From contig CAKRVA010000027.1 in the NCBI GenBank assembly GCA_934408585.1, forward strand, positions 1 through 12,760: 12,760 nucleotides of DNA. Direction: 5' to 3'. This document shows positions 1 through 6,963 of the stretch, piece by piece. The notes beneath the pieces are model-generated. The model was not told the DNA's origin. It saw only the letters and a list, made by a program, of their open reading frames with translations, and did no database searches. Made by a program: the position numbers and the translations under genes. Position 1 is the stretch's first letter, and every line of letters begins with the position of its first letter. Source of the stretch: an uncultured Lachnospiraceae bacterium (GTDB taxonomy: Bacteria > Bacillota > Clostridia > Lachnospirales > Lachnospiraceae).

Positions 1-37
1 GAAAATACTGACTTTTTGCCTCTCTAATACGGCAAAA

Positions 38-106
38 TCCTCGGCTTTTTGCCGAGGACTTTGTCTACAGTCTGAGAAGGGCAACAGCTTTTGCTATTGC
101 CCTTCT
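38..106 (+). other. Two-hairpin element with conserved 17-nt core, copy 1
   Basis: On the + strand an 8-bp stem (38-45 with 51-58, loop TTTTT) is followed after two or three bases by TTGTCTACAGTCTGAGA (61-77). The last bases of that core form the 5' arm of a second hairpin (75-106). The same order, with an identical 17-nt core but unrelated stem sequences, occurs on the minus strand at 12664-12730. Conserved linker plus non-conserved stems suggests a structured RNA or specialised transcript end rather than a simple sequence repeat. Upstream, GGCAAAA (31-37) can pair with TTTTGCC at 14-20 or at 47-53, so the first hairpin has competing folds. I cannot name the family. Confidence 0.55.
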
Positions 107-110
107 TTCT
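75..110 (+). terminator. Rho-independent terminator, + strand
   Basis: A perfect 10-bp stem, AGAAGGGCAA (75-84) with TTGCCCTTCT (97-106), continues after one mismatch into AGC/GCT with a TTTT loop. TTCTTTTA follows. The T-rich tail is on the + side, so it should end a + transcript entering from left of the window. It lies 20 bp beyond the carB stop, so it could also cap the carB transcript, although the minus-side tail is not U-rich. Confidence 0.75.
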
Positions 111-126
111 TTTACTTTTCTAAACC

Positions 127-3100
127 TTACCGGTCTTTAATCTCGCTGTGAAGCTCCTGCAGGGATTTTAATTCTCCTACCTCATGACTCTTCACATAGT
201 GGATACCTTCTGCCGTTGCCTTTGCTGCAGCTACGGTTGTAATATAAGGAACCTTTGCCTTAATTGCAGCCTTTCTCAGGTAGCTGTCATCCTGTACCCC
301 GCTCTTTCCGATTGGAGAGTTGACAATCAGCTGGATTTCTCCATTGGTAATCATATCAGAGATATCAGGACGTCCTTCGTACAGCTTATTTACCTTAACA
401 GCCGGAACTCCTGCTGCGGTAAGATAATCAAATGTACCGCTGGTTGCTACAATCTTAAATCCGTCTTCTACAAGACTCTTTGCTACTGCAACCACTTCAT
501 CCTTGTCTTTGTTATTTACGGAAATCAGAACGGTTCCTTCTAACGGAAGCTTGGACTGAATTGCCTCCTGTGCTTTAAAGAATGCTTCTCCACAGGACAC
601 GGATAATCCAAGTACCTCACCGGTAGAACGCATTTCCGGTCCAAGTACCGGGTCAACTTCCTGGAACATGTTGAACGGGAAGGCTGCTTCCTTTACACCA
701 TGATATGGAATGTTCTGTTCTTTCAAAGACGGCACCGGTGAAGGACGTCCTGTAATTTCAGATGTAATAATATCGGTTGCAAGTGGCACCATGCGAATGT
801 TACATACCTTGGAAACAAGCGGTACGGTACGTGACGCACGAGGATTTGCCTCCAACACAAACACCTTACCGTTTTCAATCGCATACTGCATGTTCATCAA
901 ACCTTTTACATGCATTTCTTCTGCAATCTTGCGGGTATATTCTTTAATGGTCTTTACATTCTCTTCACTAATATGAACCGAAGGAATAATGCATGCGGAG
1001 TCTCCGGAATGAACTCCGGCAAGCTCAATGTGTTCCATCACGGCAGGAACAAACGCATGGGTTCCATCACTGATGGCATCTGCTTCACACTCCAATGCAT
1101 GATTTAAGAAACGGTCAATCAGAATCGGACGGTCCGGGGTTACACCAACTGCTGCCTTCATATATTCTGCCATACTGTCGTCATCATAAACTACTTCCAT
1201 GCCGCGTCCGCCAAGTACATAGGATGGACGAACCATAACCGGGTAACCAATCTTATTTGCAATCTGAATCGCATCTTCTACGGTAACTGCCATTCCGGAT
1301 TCTGGCATTGGAATTTCAAGTTTTTCCATCATCGCACGGAACAAATCGCGGTCTTCTGCCAGATCAATTACAGATGGTGCTGTTCCAAGAATCTTCACAC
1401 CGTTCTTTTCAAGCTCTGCTGCCAGATTCAGCGGTGTCTGTCCGCCAAACTGTGCAATAACGCCAAGTGGCTTTTCCTTCTTATAGATACTGAGTACATC
1501 CTCAAGGGTCAGCGGTTCGAAATAAAGCTTATCGGAAGTATCGTAGTCTGTGGAAACAGTTTCCGGATTACAGTTTACAATGATGGTTTCAAAACCAAGC
1601 TTTTTCAGTGCCATTGCTGCATGTACACAACAATAGTCAAACTCAATACCCTGACCGATACGGTTCGGACCACCACCAAGAATCATAATCTTCTGCTTAT
1701 CCGATACCGGATCTTTATCTGTTGCATTGTACGTAGAATAATAATAAGCACTGTTTTCTGTACCACTTACATGGACACCTTCCCATGCTTCTTCAACACC
1801 AATCGCAATACGTCTGTTACGAATTTCCTCTTCCGGAATTTCCAGTAACTGACTCAGATACTTATCTGAAAAGCCATCCTTCTTTGCTGTTGTGAGCTGT
1901 TCATCACTGAGCATATGACCTTTCTGCTTTAAGATTGCTTCCTCTTCCTCTACCAATTCCTTCATCTGCTCGATAAAGTATGTTTTTACCTTGGTTAATT
2001 CAAAAATCTCATCGACGGTTGCACCTTTGCGGAGTGCTTCATACATGATAAAATGGCGTTCACTGGATGGAGTTGCCAGCTTCTTCAACAGCTCATCCTT
2101 GGACAACTGGTCAAAATTCTTCGCATGTCCCAAACCATAACGTCCTGTTTCCAAAGAACGGATTGCTTTCTGGAATGCTTCCTTATAGTTCTTACCAATG
2201 CTCATAACTTCGCCTACGGCTCTCATCTGAGTACCCAGCTTATCTTCCACACCCTTGAACTTTTCAAATGCCCAGCGTGCAAATTTGATTACGACATAAT
2301 CTCCATCGGGAACATATTTATCCAATGTACCATATTTACCACATGGGATATCTTTCAGCGTAAGTCCGGTTGCCAGCATTGCGGATACAAGTGCAATCGG
2401 GAATCCGGTTGCCTTGGATGCCAATGCAGAAGAACGGGAAGTACGTGGATTGATTTCAATTACAATAATTCTGTCTGAAACCGGGTCATGTGCAAACTGG
2501 ACATTTGTTCCACCAATGACCTGTACGGATTCTACAATCTTATATGCCTGCTCCTGCAATCTCTTCTGACATTCTTCCGAAATCGTCAGCATTGGTGCTG
2601 CACAGAAAGAATCTCCGGTATGAACACCAAGCGGGTCAATGTTCTCGATAAAGCAGACGGTAATGATATTTCCTTCGGCATCACGTACTACTTCCAGCTC
2701 TAATTCTTCCCATCCCAGAATGGATTCTTCTACCAGTACCTGTCCGACAAGACTTGCCTGAAGTCCTCTTGCACATATGGTCTTTAACTCTTCTTTATTA
2801 TAAACAAGACCGCCACCGGCACCACCCATGGTATATGCCGGACGTAAAACAACTGGGTAACCAAGCTTCTCTGCAATAGCAAGTGCTTCTTCAACGGAAT
2901 AAGCAACTTCACTGCGAGCCATCTCGATCCCCAGTTTATTCATTGTCTTCTTAAATTCAATTCTATCTTCGCCACGTTCAATTGCATCAACCTGAACGCC
3001 AATTACTTTTACATGATATTTATCAAGGATTCCTGCCTGATTTAATTCAGAACAAAGATTCAAACCTGACTGACCACCTAAATTAGGAAGTAATGCATCG

Positions 3101-3348
3101 GGACGTTCCTTTGCAATAATCTGTTCCAAACGTTCTACATTTAACGGTTCAATGTATGTCACGTCTGCGGTTTCAGGGTCCGTCATAATTGTTGCGGGAT
3201 TGGAATTCACTAAAACAATTTCATATCCCAGTTTCCGTAACGCCTTACATGCCTGCGTTCCGGAGTAATCAAACTCACATGCCTGTCCGATAATAATTGG
3301 GCCTGAGCCAATAATAAGTACCTTATGAATGTCTGTTCTTTTTGGCAT
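127..3348 (-). CDS. carB: Carbamoyl-phosphate synthase large subunit
   Basis: This is the large (synthetase) subunit of carbamoyl-phosphate synthase, a cytoplasmic enzyme that makes carbamoyl phosphate from bicarbonate, ATP and ammonia channelled from the CarA glutaminase, for pyrimidine and arginine synthesis. The product is 1073 residues, the usual full length. It shows the expected internal duplication: GSGPIIIGQACEFDYSGTQA near residues 14-33 is mirrored by GGGPNRIGQGIEFDYC in the second half, and the two ATP-grasp halves carry NPRTSRSSAL and NPRASRTVPL. The last roughly 135 residues form the MGS-like allosteric domain. ATG at 3348 is preceded by GGAGGAG with a 5-nt gap. No carA lies next to it; the upstream neighbour is a divergent SPFH gene. 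The approximately 40-nt leader leaves no room for a PyrR attenuator. Confidence 0.98.
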   Translation of the reverse strand: MPKRTDIHKVLIIGSGPIIIGQACEFDYSGTQACKALRKLGYEIVLVNSNPATIMTDPETADVTYIEPLNVERLEQIIAKERPDALLPNLGGQSGLNLCSELNQAGILDKYHVKVIGVQVDAIERGEDRIEFKKTMNKLGIEMARSEVAYSVEEALAIAEKLGYPVVLRPAYTMGGAGGGLVYNKEELKTICARGLQASLVGQVLVEESILGWEELELEVVRDAEGNIITVCFIENIDPLGVHTGDSFCAAPMLTISEECQKRLQEQAYKIVESVQVIGGTNVQFAHDPVSDRIIVIEINPRTSRSSALASKATGFPIALVSAMLATGLTLKDIPCGKYGTLDKYVPDGDYVVIKFARWAFEKFKGVEDKLGTQMRAVGEVMSIGKNYKEAFQKAIRSLETGRYGLGHAKNFDQLSKDELLKKLATPSSERHFIMYEALRKGATVDEIFELTKVKTYFIEQMKELVEEEEAILKQKGHMLSDEQLTTAKKDGFSDKYLSQLLEIPEEEIRNRRIAIGVEEAWEGVHVSGTENSAYYYSTYNATDKDPVSDKQKIMILGGGPNRIGQGIEFDYCCVHAAMALKKLGFETIIVNCNPETVSTDYDTSDKLYFEPLTLEDVLSIYKKEKPLGVIAQFGGQTPLNLAAELEKNGVKILGTAPSVIDLAEDRDLFRAMMEKLEIPMPESGMAVTVEDAIQIANKIGYPVMVRPSYVLGGRGMEVVYDDDSMAEYMKAAVGVTPDRPILIDRFLNHALECEADAISDGTHAFVPAVMEHIELAGVHSGDSACIIPSVHISEENVKTIKEYTRKIAEEMHVKGLMNMQYAIENGKVFVLEANPRASRTVPLVSKVCNIRMVPLATDIITSEITGRPSPVPSLKEQNIPYHGVKEAAFPFNMFQEVDPVLGPEMRSTGEVLGLSVSCGEAFFKAQEAIQSKLPLEGTVLISVNNKDKDEVVAVAKSLVEDGFKIVATSGTFDYLTAAGVPAVKVNKLYEGRPDISDMITNGEIQLIVNSPIGKSGVQDDSYLRKAAIKAKVPYITTVAAAKATAEGIHYVKSHEVGELKSLQELHSEIKDR

Positions 3349-3394
3349 TGATTCTCCTCCTGTTTCTTTTATATATTATTATACACTGTTTGAA

Positions 3395-3424
3395 ATTCTA
3401 TCATTATGTACCTATCTGTGTCAA
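3395..3424 (-). promoter_or_regulatory. Sigma-A-type promoter for carB
   Basis: On the minus strand a perfect TTGACA (3424-3419) and TAGAAT (3400-3395) are separated by 18 bp. The predicted start of transcription is near 3388, giving a leader of about 40 nt before the carB ATG. A second TATAAT (3383-3378) lacks a convincing -35 box. Confidence 0.65.
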
Positions 3425-3467
3425 TTCAAATTTTCCCTTTTTCCGTTTTCCTTTTTGACCGCATCTA

Positions 3468-3496
3468 TTGACAATTATTTTCCCGGATGATATCAT
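3468..3496 (+). promoter_or_regulatory. Sigma-A-type promoter for the SPFH operon
   Basis: A perfect TTGACA (3468-3473) and TATCAT (3491-3496) are separated by 17 bp. The predicted leader is about 35 nt before the SPFH ATG. The -35 boxes of this promoter and of the carB promoter are about 45 bp apart and point away from each other. Confidence 0.75.
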
Positions 3497-3507
3497 TTTG
3501 ATATCAA
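3488..3507 (+). promoter_or_regulatory. Twin TGATATCA palindromes, candidate operator
   Basis: Two identical 8-bp palindromes TGATATCA (3488-3495 and 3499-3506, the second extending to TTGATATCAA) lie 11 bp apart, about one helical turn, and cover the -10 box of the SPFH promoter. Two-site, one-turn spacing on a promoter is typical of a repressor operator. The operon encodes a ribbon-helix-helix protein, a fold that often binds such tandem sites, so autoregulation is a reasonable inference but is not shown. Confidence 0.45.
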
Positions 3508-3537
3508 TTAAATTCACAGAAAGGTGATGTGTATTTT

Positions 3538-4587
3538 ATGGAAGAAAAAATTTTAAATTCAAAGAAAAATGGCATGTCCATGATGCTGCTTTTTATCGTA
3601 TTGTATGCACTGGCGATTCTGCTCCTTGTGTTCAGCATTAATGCAGAACCCACTCATTACGCGGCTGAACAGATGTTGTATCCTGTTCTGACTGCTATCG
3701 CCTGCATTTATCTTGCCTTAGGCTGGATTCCTTTTGCCGGATTAAAAGTATTAAAACCTCAGGAGGCTCTCGTACTTACTCTTTTTGGAAAATATATCGG
3801 AACACTTAAGGAAGCCGGTTTTTATTTTGTAAACCCATTTTGTACCGCTGTAAATCCGGCTGCCGCAACGAAGTTAAACCAGAGTGGTATTGATGCACCT
3901 ACCGGTGGTGGACTTTCTGCAATAAAAATTTCTACAGGTGCCCCCGGCGAACTTAATGCAACACAGGCTGCAAGCAAAAAGGTTTCCCTTAAAATTATGA
4001 CTCTGAACAACAACCGTCAGAAAATCAATGACTGTCTGGGTAATCCGATTGAAATCGGAATTGCCGTTATGTGGCGTGTTGTAGATACTGCAAAAGCAGT
4101 TTTTAATGTGGATAATTACAAAGAATATCTTTCCCTGCAGTGTGACAGTGCTTTGCGTAATATCGTAAGAATTTATCCTTATGATGTGGCTCCCGGTGTT
4201 GATACCACCGGTGACGGTCAGGCAGACGAGGGAAGTCTTCGTGGCTCCAGTGAAGTGGTTGCCGAAAGAATCCGTCAGGAAATTCAGGAAAAAGTAGCCG
4301 ATGCCGGTCTGGAAATCATTGAAGCCCGCATTACCTACCTTGCTTATGCTCCGGAAATTGCTGCAGTAATGCTCCAGCGTCAACAGGCTTCCGCTATCAT
4401 TGACGCACGTAAAATGATTGTTGATGGTGCGGTTGGTATGGTTGAAATGGCTTTGGAGCGTCTTAATGAAAAACAGGTGGTAGAATTAGACGAAGAACGT
4501 AAGGCTGCCATGGTATCCAATTTACTTGTTGTTTTATGTGGTAACCATGATGCACAGCCTGTCGTAAATTCAGGAAGTCTTTACTAA
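3538..4587 (+). CDS. SPFH (stomatin/prohibitin) domain membrane protein
   Basis: The protein has 349 residues. Two hydrophobic segments (roughly residues 14-33 and 46-66) are followed by an SPFH/Band 7 domain starting near LKPQEALVLTLFGKY and including GFYFVNPF. A helical region rich in E, R and Q (AERIRQEIQEKV, MLQRQQASAIIDARK) follows, of the kind that drives SPFH oligomerisation. SPFH proteins are membrane scaffolds that form ring assemblies and organise membrane microdomains; the partner here is unknown. I chose ATG at 3538 because AAGGTGAT (3521-3528) lies 9 nt upstream; a GTG nine bases earlier (3529) abuts that site and is too close to use. Its stop overlaps the next ATG by one base, which implies translational coupling with the small Arc-like protein. 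An approximately 18-residue polar stretch (GVDTTGDGQADEGSLRGSS) sits inside the domain. Confidence 0.9.
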   Translation: MEEKILNSKKNGMSMMLLFIVLYALAILLLVFSINAEPTHYAAEQMLYPVLTAIACIYLALGWIPFAGLKVLKPQEALVLTLFGKYIGTLKEAGFYFVNPFCTAVNPAAATKLNQSGIDAPTGGGLSAIKISTGAPGELNATQAASKKVSLKIMTLNNNRQKINDCLGNPIEIGIAVMWRVVDTAKAVFNVDNYKEYLSLQCDSALRNIVRIYPYDVAPGVDTTGDGQADEGSLRGSSEVVAERIRQEIQEKVADAGLEIIEARITYLAYAPEIAAVMLQRQQASAIIDARKMIVDGAVGMVEMALERLNEKQVVELDEERKAAMVSNLLVVLCGNHDAQPVVNSGSLY

Positions 4588-4784
4588 TGGCTGAAAAGAA
4601 ACAGGTTCCCCTCCGACTATCTGCAAAGCTTTACGATGCCATTGCCGCCTGGGCTGAGGACGATTTTCGTTCCGTAAACGGGCAGATTGAATATCTTTTG
4701 ACGGAATGTGTAAAACAACGAAAAAAGAATGGCAAATATGTATCCGATGAAATCGATGCTCCCATCGAGCTGGATATCAAATAG
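4587..4784 (+). CDS. Small Arc-like ribbon-helix-helix protein
   Basis: The product has 65 residues. The short strand QVPLRLSAKLYDAIAAWA and the helix with SVNGQIEYLLTECVKQR match the beta-helix-helix pattern of Arc/MetJ-type DNA-binding proteins (PLRL as strand, then two helices). ATG overlaps the SPFH stop (TAATG) and has AGGAAG (4572-4577) about 9 nt upstream. In my recollection this small protein commonly follows this type of SPFH gene. The role is unknown: it may regulate its own operon at the twin palindromes around 3488-3507, or it may act as an accessory to the SPFH assembly. I do not call it an antitoxin, because no toxin-like partner is present. Confidence 0.85.
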   Translation: MAEKKQVPLRLSAKLYDAIAAWAEDDFRSVNGQIEYLLTECVKQRKKNGKYVSDEIDAPIELDIK

Positions 4785-4799
4785 CCATTCCTGTTCCTA

Positions 4800-5522
4800 C
4801 TAAATATATGATACGATCTTTTCAAGTTCCCACAGATTCTGAATCTCATAATCAATTTTGAGAGCAGAATCTTGTGGGAGCTTTTTTTCTTTCTGCGGAT
4901 GATACCAGCAGCATTGGATTCCCGCATTGTTTCCGCCCTGCATATCACTCGTCAGGGAATCCCCGACAATCAGAATCTCTTCTTTTGCAAAAGTACCGAT
5001 TGCTCCCAGTACAATATCAAAAAATAACTTATTGGGCTTCTCAACACCAAGCTCATCCGAAATAAAGGCACCATCCAGAACCTTATCCAGTCCGGAATTT
5101 TTGAGCTTGCGGTGCTGTGCAATCGCCGTTCCGTTCGTCACGGCATACTGCTTTACTTTTCCCTTGTATTTGCACACAAGCTCATATCCATTGTCACAAA
5201 AGCAGACCGTATCTCCCAATCTTACCTGATATTCTGCATTAAACGCTTCTGCCTTCTGCTCGTCGAGCCCTTCCTGATGAAAAAATTCCCGAAATCTTCC
5301 CACCAGGATTTCCTCTTTGGACATTTCGCCACGTTCCAGTGCCTCCCAATACCTACGGTTAATCGCACTGTAACGTTGCAGCATCTCTTCTGTGCAATCT
5401 CCCATCTGAAAAATTTCAAAGCATCGATGAATTGCACATTTTTCTGCTTCTTCAAAATTTAAAAGCGTACCGTCAATATCCCACAAAATTACTTTTATCT
5501 GACTCAATGTTTCTATCTCCAT
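4800..5522 (-). CDS. HAD hydrolase, YjjG-like pyrimidine nucleotidase
   Basis: This is a haloacid-dehalogenase-fold phosphatase of 240 residues. Motif I is DIDGTLL (nucleophile D15, acid D17), motif II is AVTNGT (T129), motif III is GVEKPN (K162) and motif IV is GDSLTSD (D188, D193). The cap region and sequence style (LWDIDGTLLNFEEAE, NGYELV) resemble YjjG, which dephosphorylates non-canonical pyrimidine nucleotides. It follows the dCMP-deaminase-family gene by 14 bp, which fits a nucleotide-cleaning operon. The start is uncertain: ATG at 5522 has only a poorly spaced AGGGA, whereas TTG at 5507 has GGAG nine bases upstream and would give the family-typical MSQIKVILWDIDG. A longer reading from 5570 would overlap the upstream gene and is unlikely. 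The 3' coding end contains a + strand terminator for the opposing operon. Confidence 0.85.
   Translation of the reverse strand: MEIETLSQIKVILWDIDGTLLNFEEAEKCAIHRCFEIFQMGDCTEEMLQRYSAINRRYWEALERGEMSKEEILVGRFREFFHQEGLDEQKAEAFNAEYQVRLGDTVCFCDNGYELVCKYKGKVKQYAVTNGTAIAQHRKLKNSGLDKVLDGAFISDELGVEKPNKLFFDIVLGAIGTFAKEEILIVGDSLTSDMQGGNNAGIQCCWYHPQKEKKLPQDSALKIDYEIQNLWELEKIVSYI
4826..4888 (+). terminator. Terminator of SPFH operon inside opposing HAD gene
   Basis: On the + strand the arm 4826-4848 pairs with 4859-4881. The first nine pairs (GTTCCCACA with TGTGGGAGC, one G-T) are followed by a one-base bulge at 4872, seven more pairs (GATTCTG with CAGAATC), a small internal loop, and five inner pairs (TCTCA/TGAGA). 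Seven T (4882-4888) follow directly. The tail is T-rich only on the + side. It lies about 40 bp past the stop of the Arc-like gene, so it should end the SPFH operon, yet all of it is coding sequence (around SALKIDYEIQNLWELE) for the minus-strand HAD gene. Confidence 0.75.
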
Positions 5523-5536
5523 AGTCCCTATTGTTT

Positions 5537-6040
5537 TTATGTTTCGTCCGGTTCTGCCGGAAGATACCACTGAAGGTCCTTTGCCGGAATTACTTCATAA
5601 TTATCCGGACCTTCGCCTTTTCGCAAAATCACATTACGTATTCCTGCCTGAATAATCTGCCTTGCACACAGCGGACAGGGCTTTGCCGGATGAATCGAAT
5701 TATCCTCCGGATTGATTCCGGTCAGATAAATATCTGCACCTAACGTCTGTTCCCTGGAACAGTTTAATAATGCGTTTGCCTCTGCATGAATGGCACGGCA
5801 CATTCCGTACCCTTCACCCTGATGCATGTTCCGTTTCATTCTCGGGCAGCTTCCAATATCACTACAATTTTCAAATCCTCTTGGAGAACCATTATATCCC
5901 GTAGAGATTACGGCATCATCCTTTACAATTACCGCACCGTATTTTCTTTTCAGACAGGTGCTTCGATATGCAAAGTTTTCTGCACTGTTAAGATACATAT
6001 CTTCTTTGGAAATCCGTTTACTACCCTGGGGTTTAATCAT
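5537..6040 (-). CDS. dCMP-deaminase-family zinc deaminase
   Basis: This is a cytidine/deoxycytidylate deaminase-fold protein of 167 residues. The zinc site is complete: H85-A-E87 (E87 as proton shuttle) and PCPLC (C122, C125). GYNGSPRGFENCSDIGSCP and the cluster C59, C65, H73, C81 match dCMP deaminases that carry a second structural zinc. The family converts dCMP to dUMP, the precursor of dTMP; the similar ComEB proteins have the same signature. The ATG is preceded by AAGGAG with a 10-nt gap. A YjjG-like pyrimidine nucleotidase follows 14 bp downstream in the same direction, and carB lies about 2 kb away, all touching pyrimidine metabolism. The exact substrate cannot be settled from sequence alone. 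Confidence 0.92.
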   Translation of the reverse strand: MIKPQGSKRISKEDMYLNSAENFAYRSTCLKRKYGAVIVKDDAVISTGYNGSPRGFENCSDIGSCPRMKRNMHQGEGYGMCRAIHAEANALLNCSREQTLGADIYLTGINPEDNSIHPAKPCPLCARQIIQAGIRNVILRKGEGPDNYEVIPAKDLQWYLPAEPDET

Positions 6041-6076
6041 AATGGAGTTTCTCCTTATCCATAATCATCTTCTTCT

Positions 6077-6105
6077 ATCTTATCTTCCGAATGAAAATAA
6101 TGCAA
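6077..6105 (-). promoter_or_regulatory. Weak candidate promoter for the deaminase operon
   Basis: On the minus strand TTGCAT (6105-6100) and TAAGAT (6082-6077) are 17 bp apart, with a leader of about 30 nt. Each box has two or three mismatches to consensus, so this is only the best candidate in the 198-bp divergent region. Confidence 0.3.
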
Positions 6106-6164
6106 CCCCCTTCGTTTTCATATCGTCTTTCAGAAAATATTTATCGTTTATCAATAAATTTTTA

Positions 6165-6193
6165 TTGACTTTCATTTTTCGAAGTGCTATATA
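6165..6193 (+). promoter_or_regulatory. Sigma-A-type promoter for the DUF2975 operon
   Basis: TTGACT (6165-6170) and TATATA (6188-6193) are separated by 17 bp, giving a leader of about 40 nt before ATG 6239. It is the only good + strand promoter I see in 6041-6238. Confidence 0.65.
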
Positions 6194-6238
6194 TAGGATA
6201 TCAGATAAAAATACATTGGTACGAAGAAAGGATTTCTT

Positions 6239-6685
6239 ATGAAAAATAAACTTATTGTTTTCACAAAGCTTTTACTGGACTTCATGTTTTTTGCCGGAAT
6301 ATTCGTTACGCTCTTTGTTCCGCTGATTATCCGCTTTTACGGAAAATACAACCACTATTTTGGCGACCATGTACCTTCGCTGAGTGTTATCTTCGTTTTG
6401 TCCGGAATTTTTGCAGTCCTGATTATCTATGAACTGCGGAAAATTTTTCAAAGTGTTCTGCTGGATGACTGTTTTATCCGTGAAAATGTCACCAGCCTGA
6501 ACCATATGGGTACATACAGCTTTTGTATTGCACTGCTTACCTGCTGCCGGTTATTTCTTTATTTAACCCCTGCCGTTCTTATTATTATTCTGACCTTTGT
6601 CATTGCAGGTCTGTTCAGCAAGGTTCTCTCCCTGGTCTTTGACCGGGCAGTCACCTACAAGCTTGAAAATGATTTAACCATTTAG
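6239..6685 (+). CDS. DUF2975 membrane protein
   Basis: The product has 148 residues with four hydrophobic segments, roughly at 5-32, 48-66, 88-104 and 108-130, so it is an integral membrane protein. The sequence style and the C-terminal KLENDLTI fit DUF2975 (PF11188), whose members often end in a similar ENDLTI sequence. The function is unknown. ATG has AAAGGA (6227-6232) six bases upstream. The next gene, a YozG-like HTH regulator, has its ribosome site overlapping this gene's stop; membrane protein plus small regulator is the usual arrangement of this family. Confidence 0.85.
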   Translation: MKNKLIVFTKLLLDFMFFAGIFVTLFVPLIIRFYGKYNHYFGDHVPSLSVIFVLSGIFAVLIIYELRKIFQSVLLDDCFIRENVTSLNHMGTYSFCIALLTCCRLFLYLTPAVLIIILTFVIAGLFSKVLSLVFDRAVTYKLENDLTI

Positions 6686-6697
6686 GAGGAAAACATC

Positions 6698-6946
6698 ATG
6701 GCAATCATTATCAATCTGGATGTCGTTATGGCAAAAAATAAAATCGGATTGACGGAACTGGCTAATGAGGTGGATATTACCCTTGCCAATCTGTCCATTC
6801 TAAAAAACAACAAAGCCAAAGCCATCCGCTTTTCTACTTTAAACTCCATCTGCAAGGCACTTCACTGCCAGCCGGGTGATATTTTGGAATATGTGGAAGA
6901 TGATGATACCTCTTCCATTGAAATTATAGATGATTCGAAATTTTAA
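6698..6946 (+). CDS. YozG-like Cro/C1-type HTH regulator
   Basis: The product has 82 residues and is almost entirely a helix-turn-helix of the Cro/C1 type (HTH_26, YozG-like). GLTELANEVDITLANLSILKN is the helix-turn-helix core, followed by IRFSTLNSICKALHCQPGDILEY, the usual ending of this family. An acidic tail (EDDDTSS) follows. AGGAGG (6684-6689) overlaps the stop codon of the DUF2975 gene and is 8 nt from ATG, suggesting coupled translation. It probably controls this operon or related membrane functions; the target is unknown. Confidence 0.92.
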   Translation: MAIIINLDVVMAKNKIGLTELANEVDITLANLSILKNNKAKAIRFSTLNSICKALHCQPGDILEYVEDDDTSSIEIIDDSKF

Positions 6947-6963
6947 GATTGGAGGATTTTCTC

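Noticed and set aside
184..2703. Several + strand ORFs (e.g. 2053-2478) opposite carB
   Set aside because: They are shadows of a highly conserved coding gene with no ribosome sites and no recognisable protein features.
3349..3394. A PyrR-type attenuator in front of carB
   Set aside because: The predicted leader is about 40 nt and contains no terminator/antiterminator hairpins.
4753..4768. TCGATG/CATCGA hairpin as a minus-strand terminator for the deaminase operon
   Set aside because: The stem is only 6 bp, the U-tail is poor, and it lies inside the Arc-like coding sequence; I see no convincing terminator for that operon.
4587..4784. The ribbon-helix-helix gene as antitoxin of a toxin-antitoxin module
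   Set aside because: The coupled partner is a large SPFH membrane protein, not a toxin, and no small toxin-like ORF is adjacent.
5523..5570. Longer N-terminus for the YjjG-like HAD protein
   Set aside because: It would overlap the upstream deaminase gene by 34 bp, adds non-homologous residues before the HAD core, and has no ribosome site.
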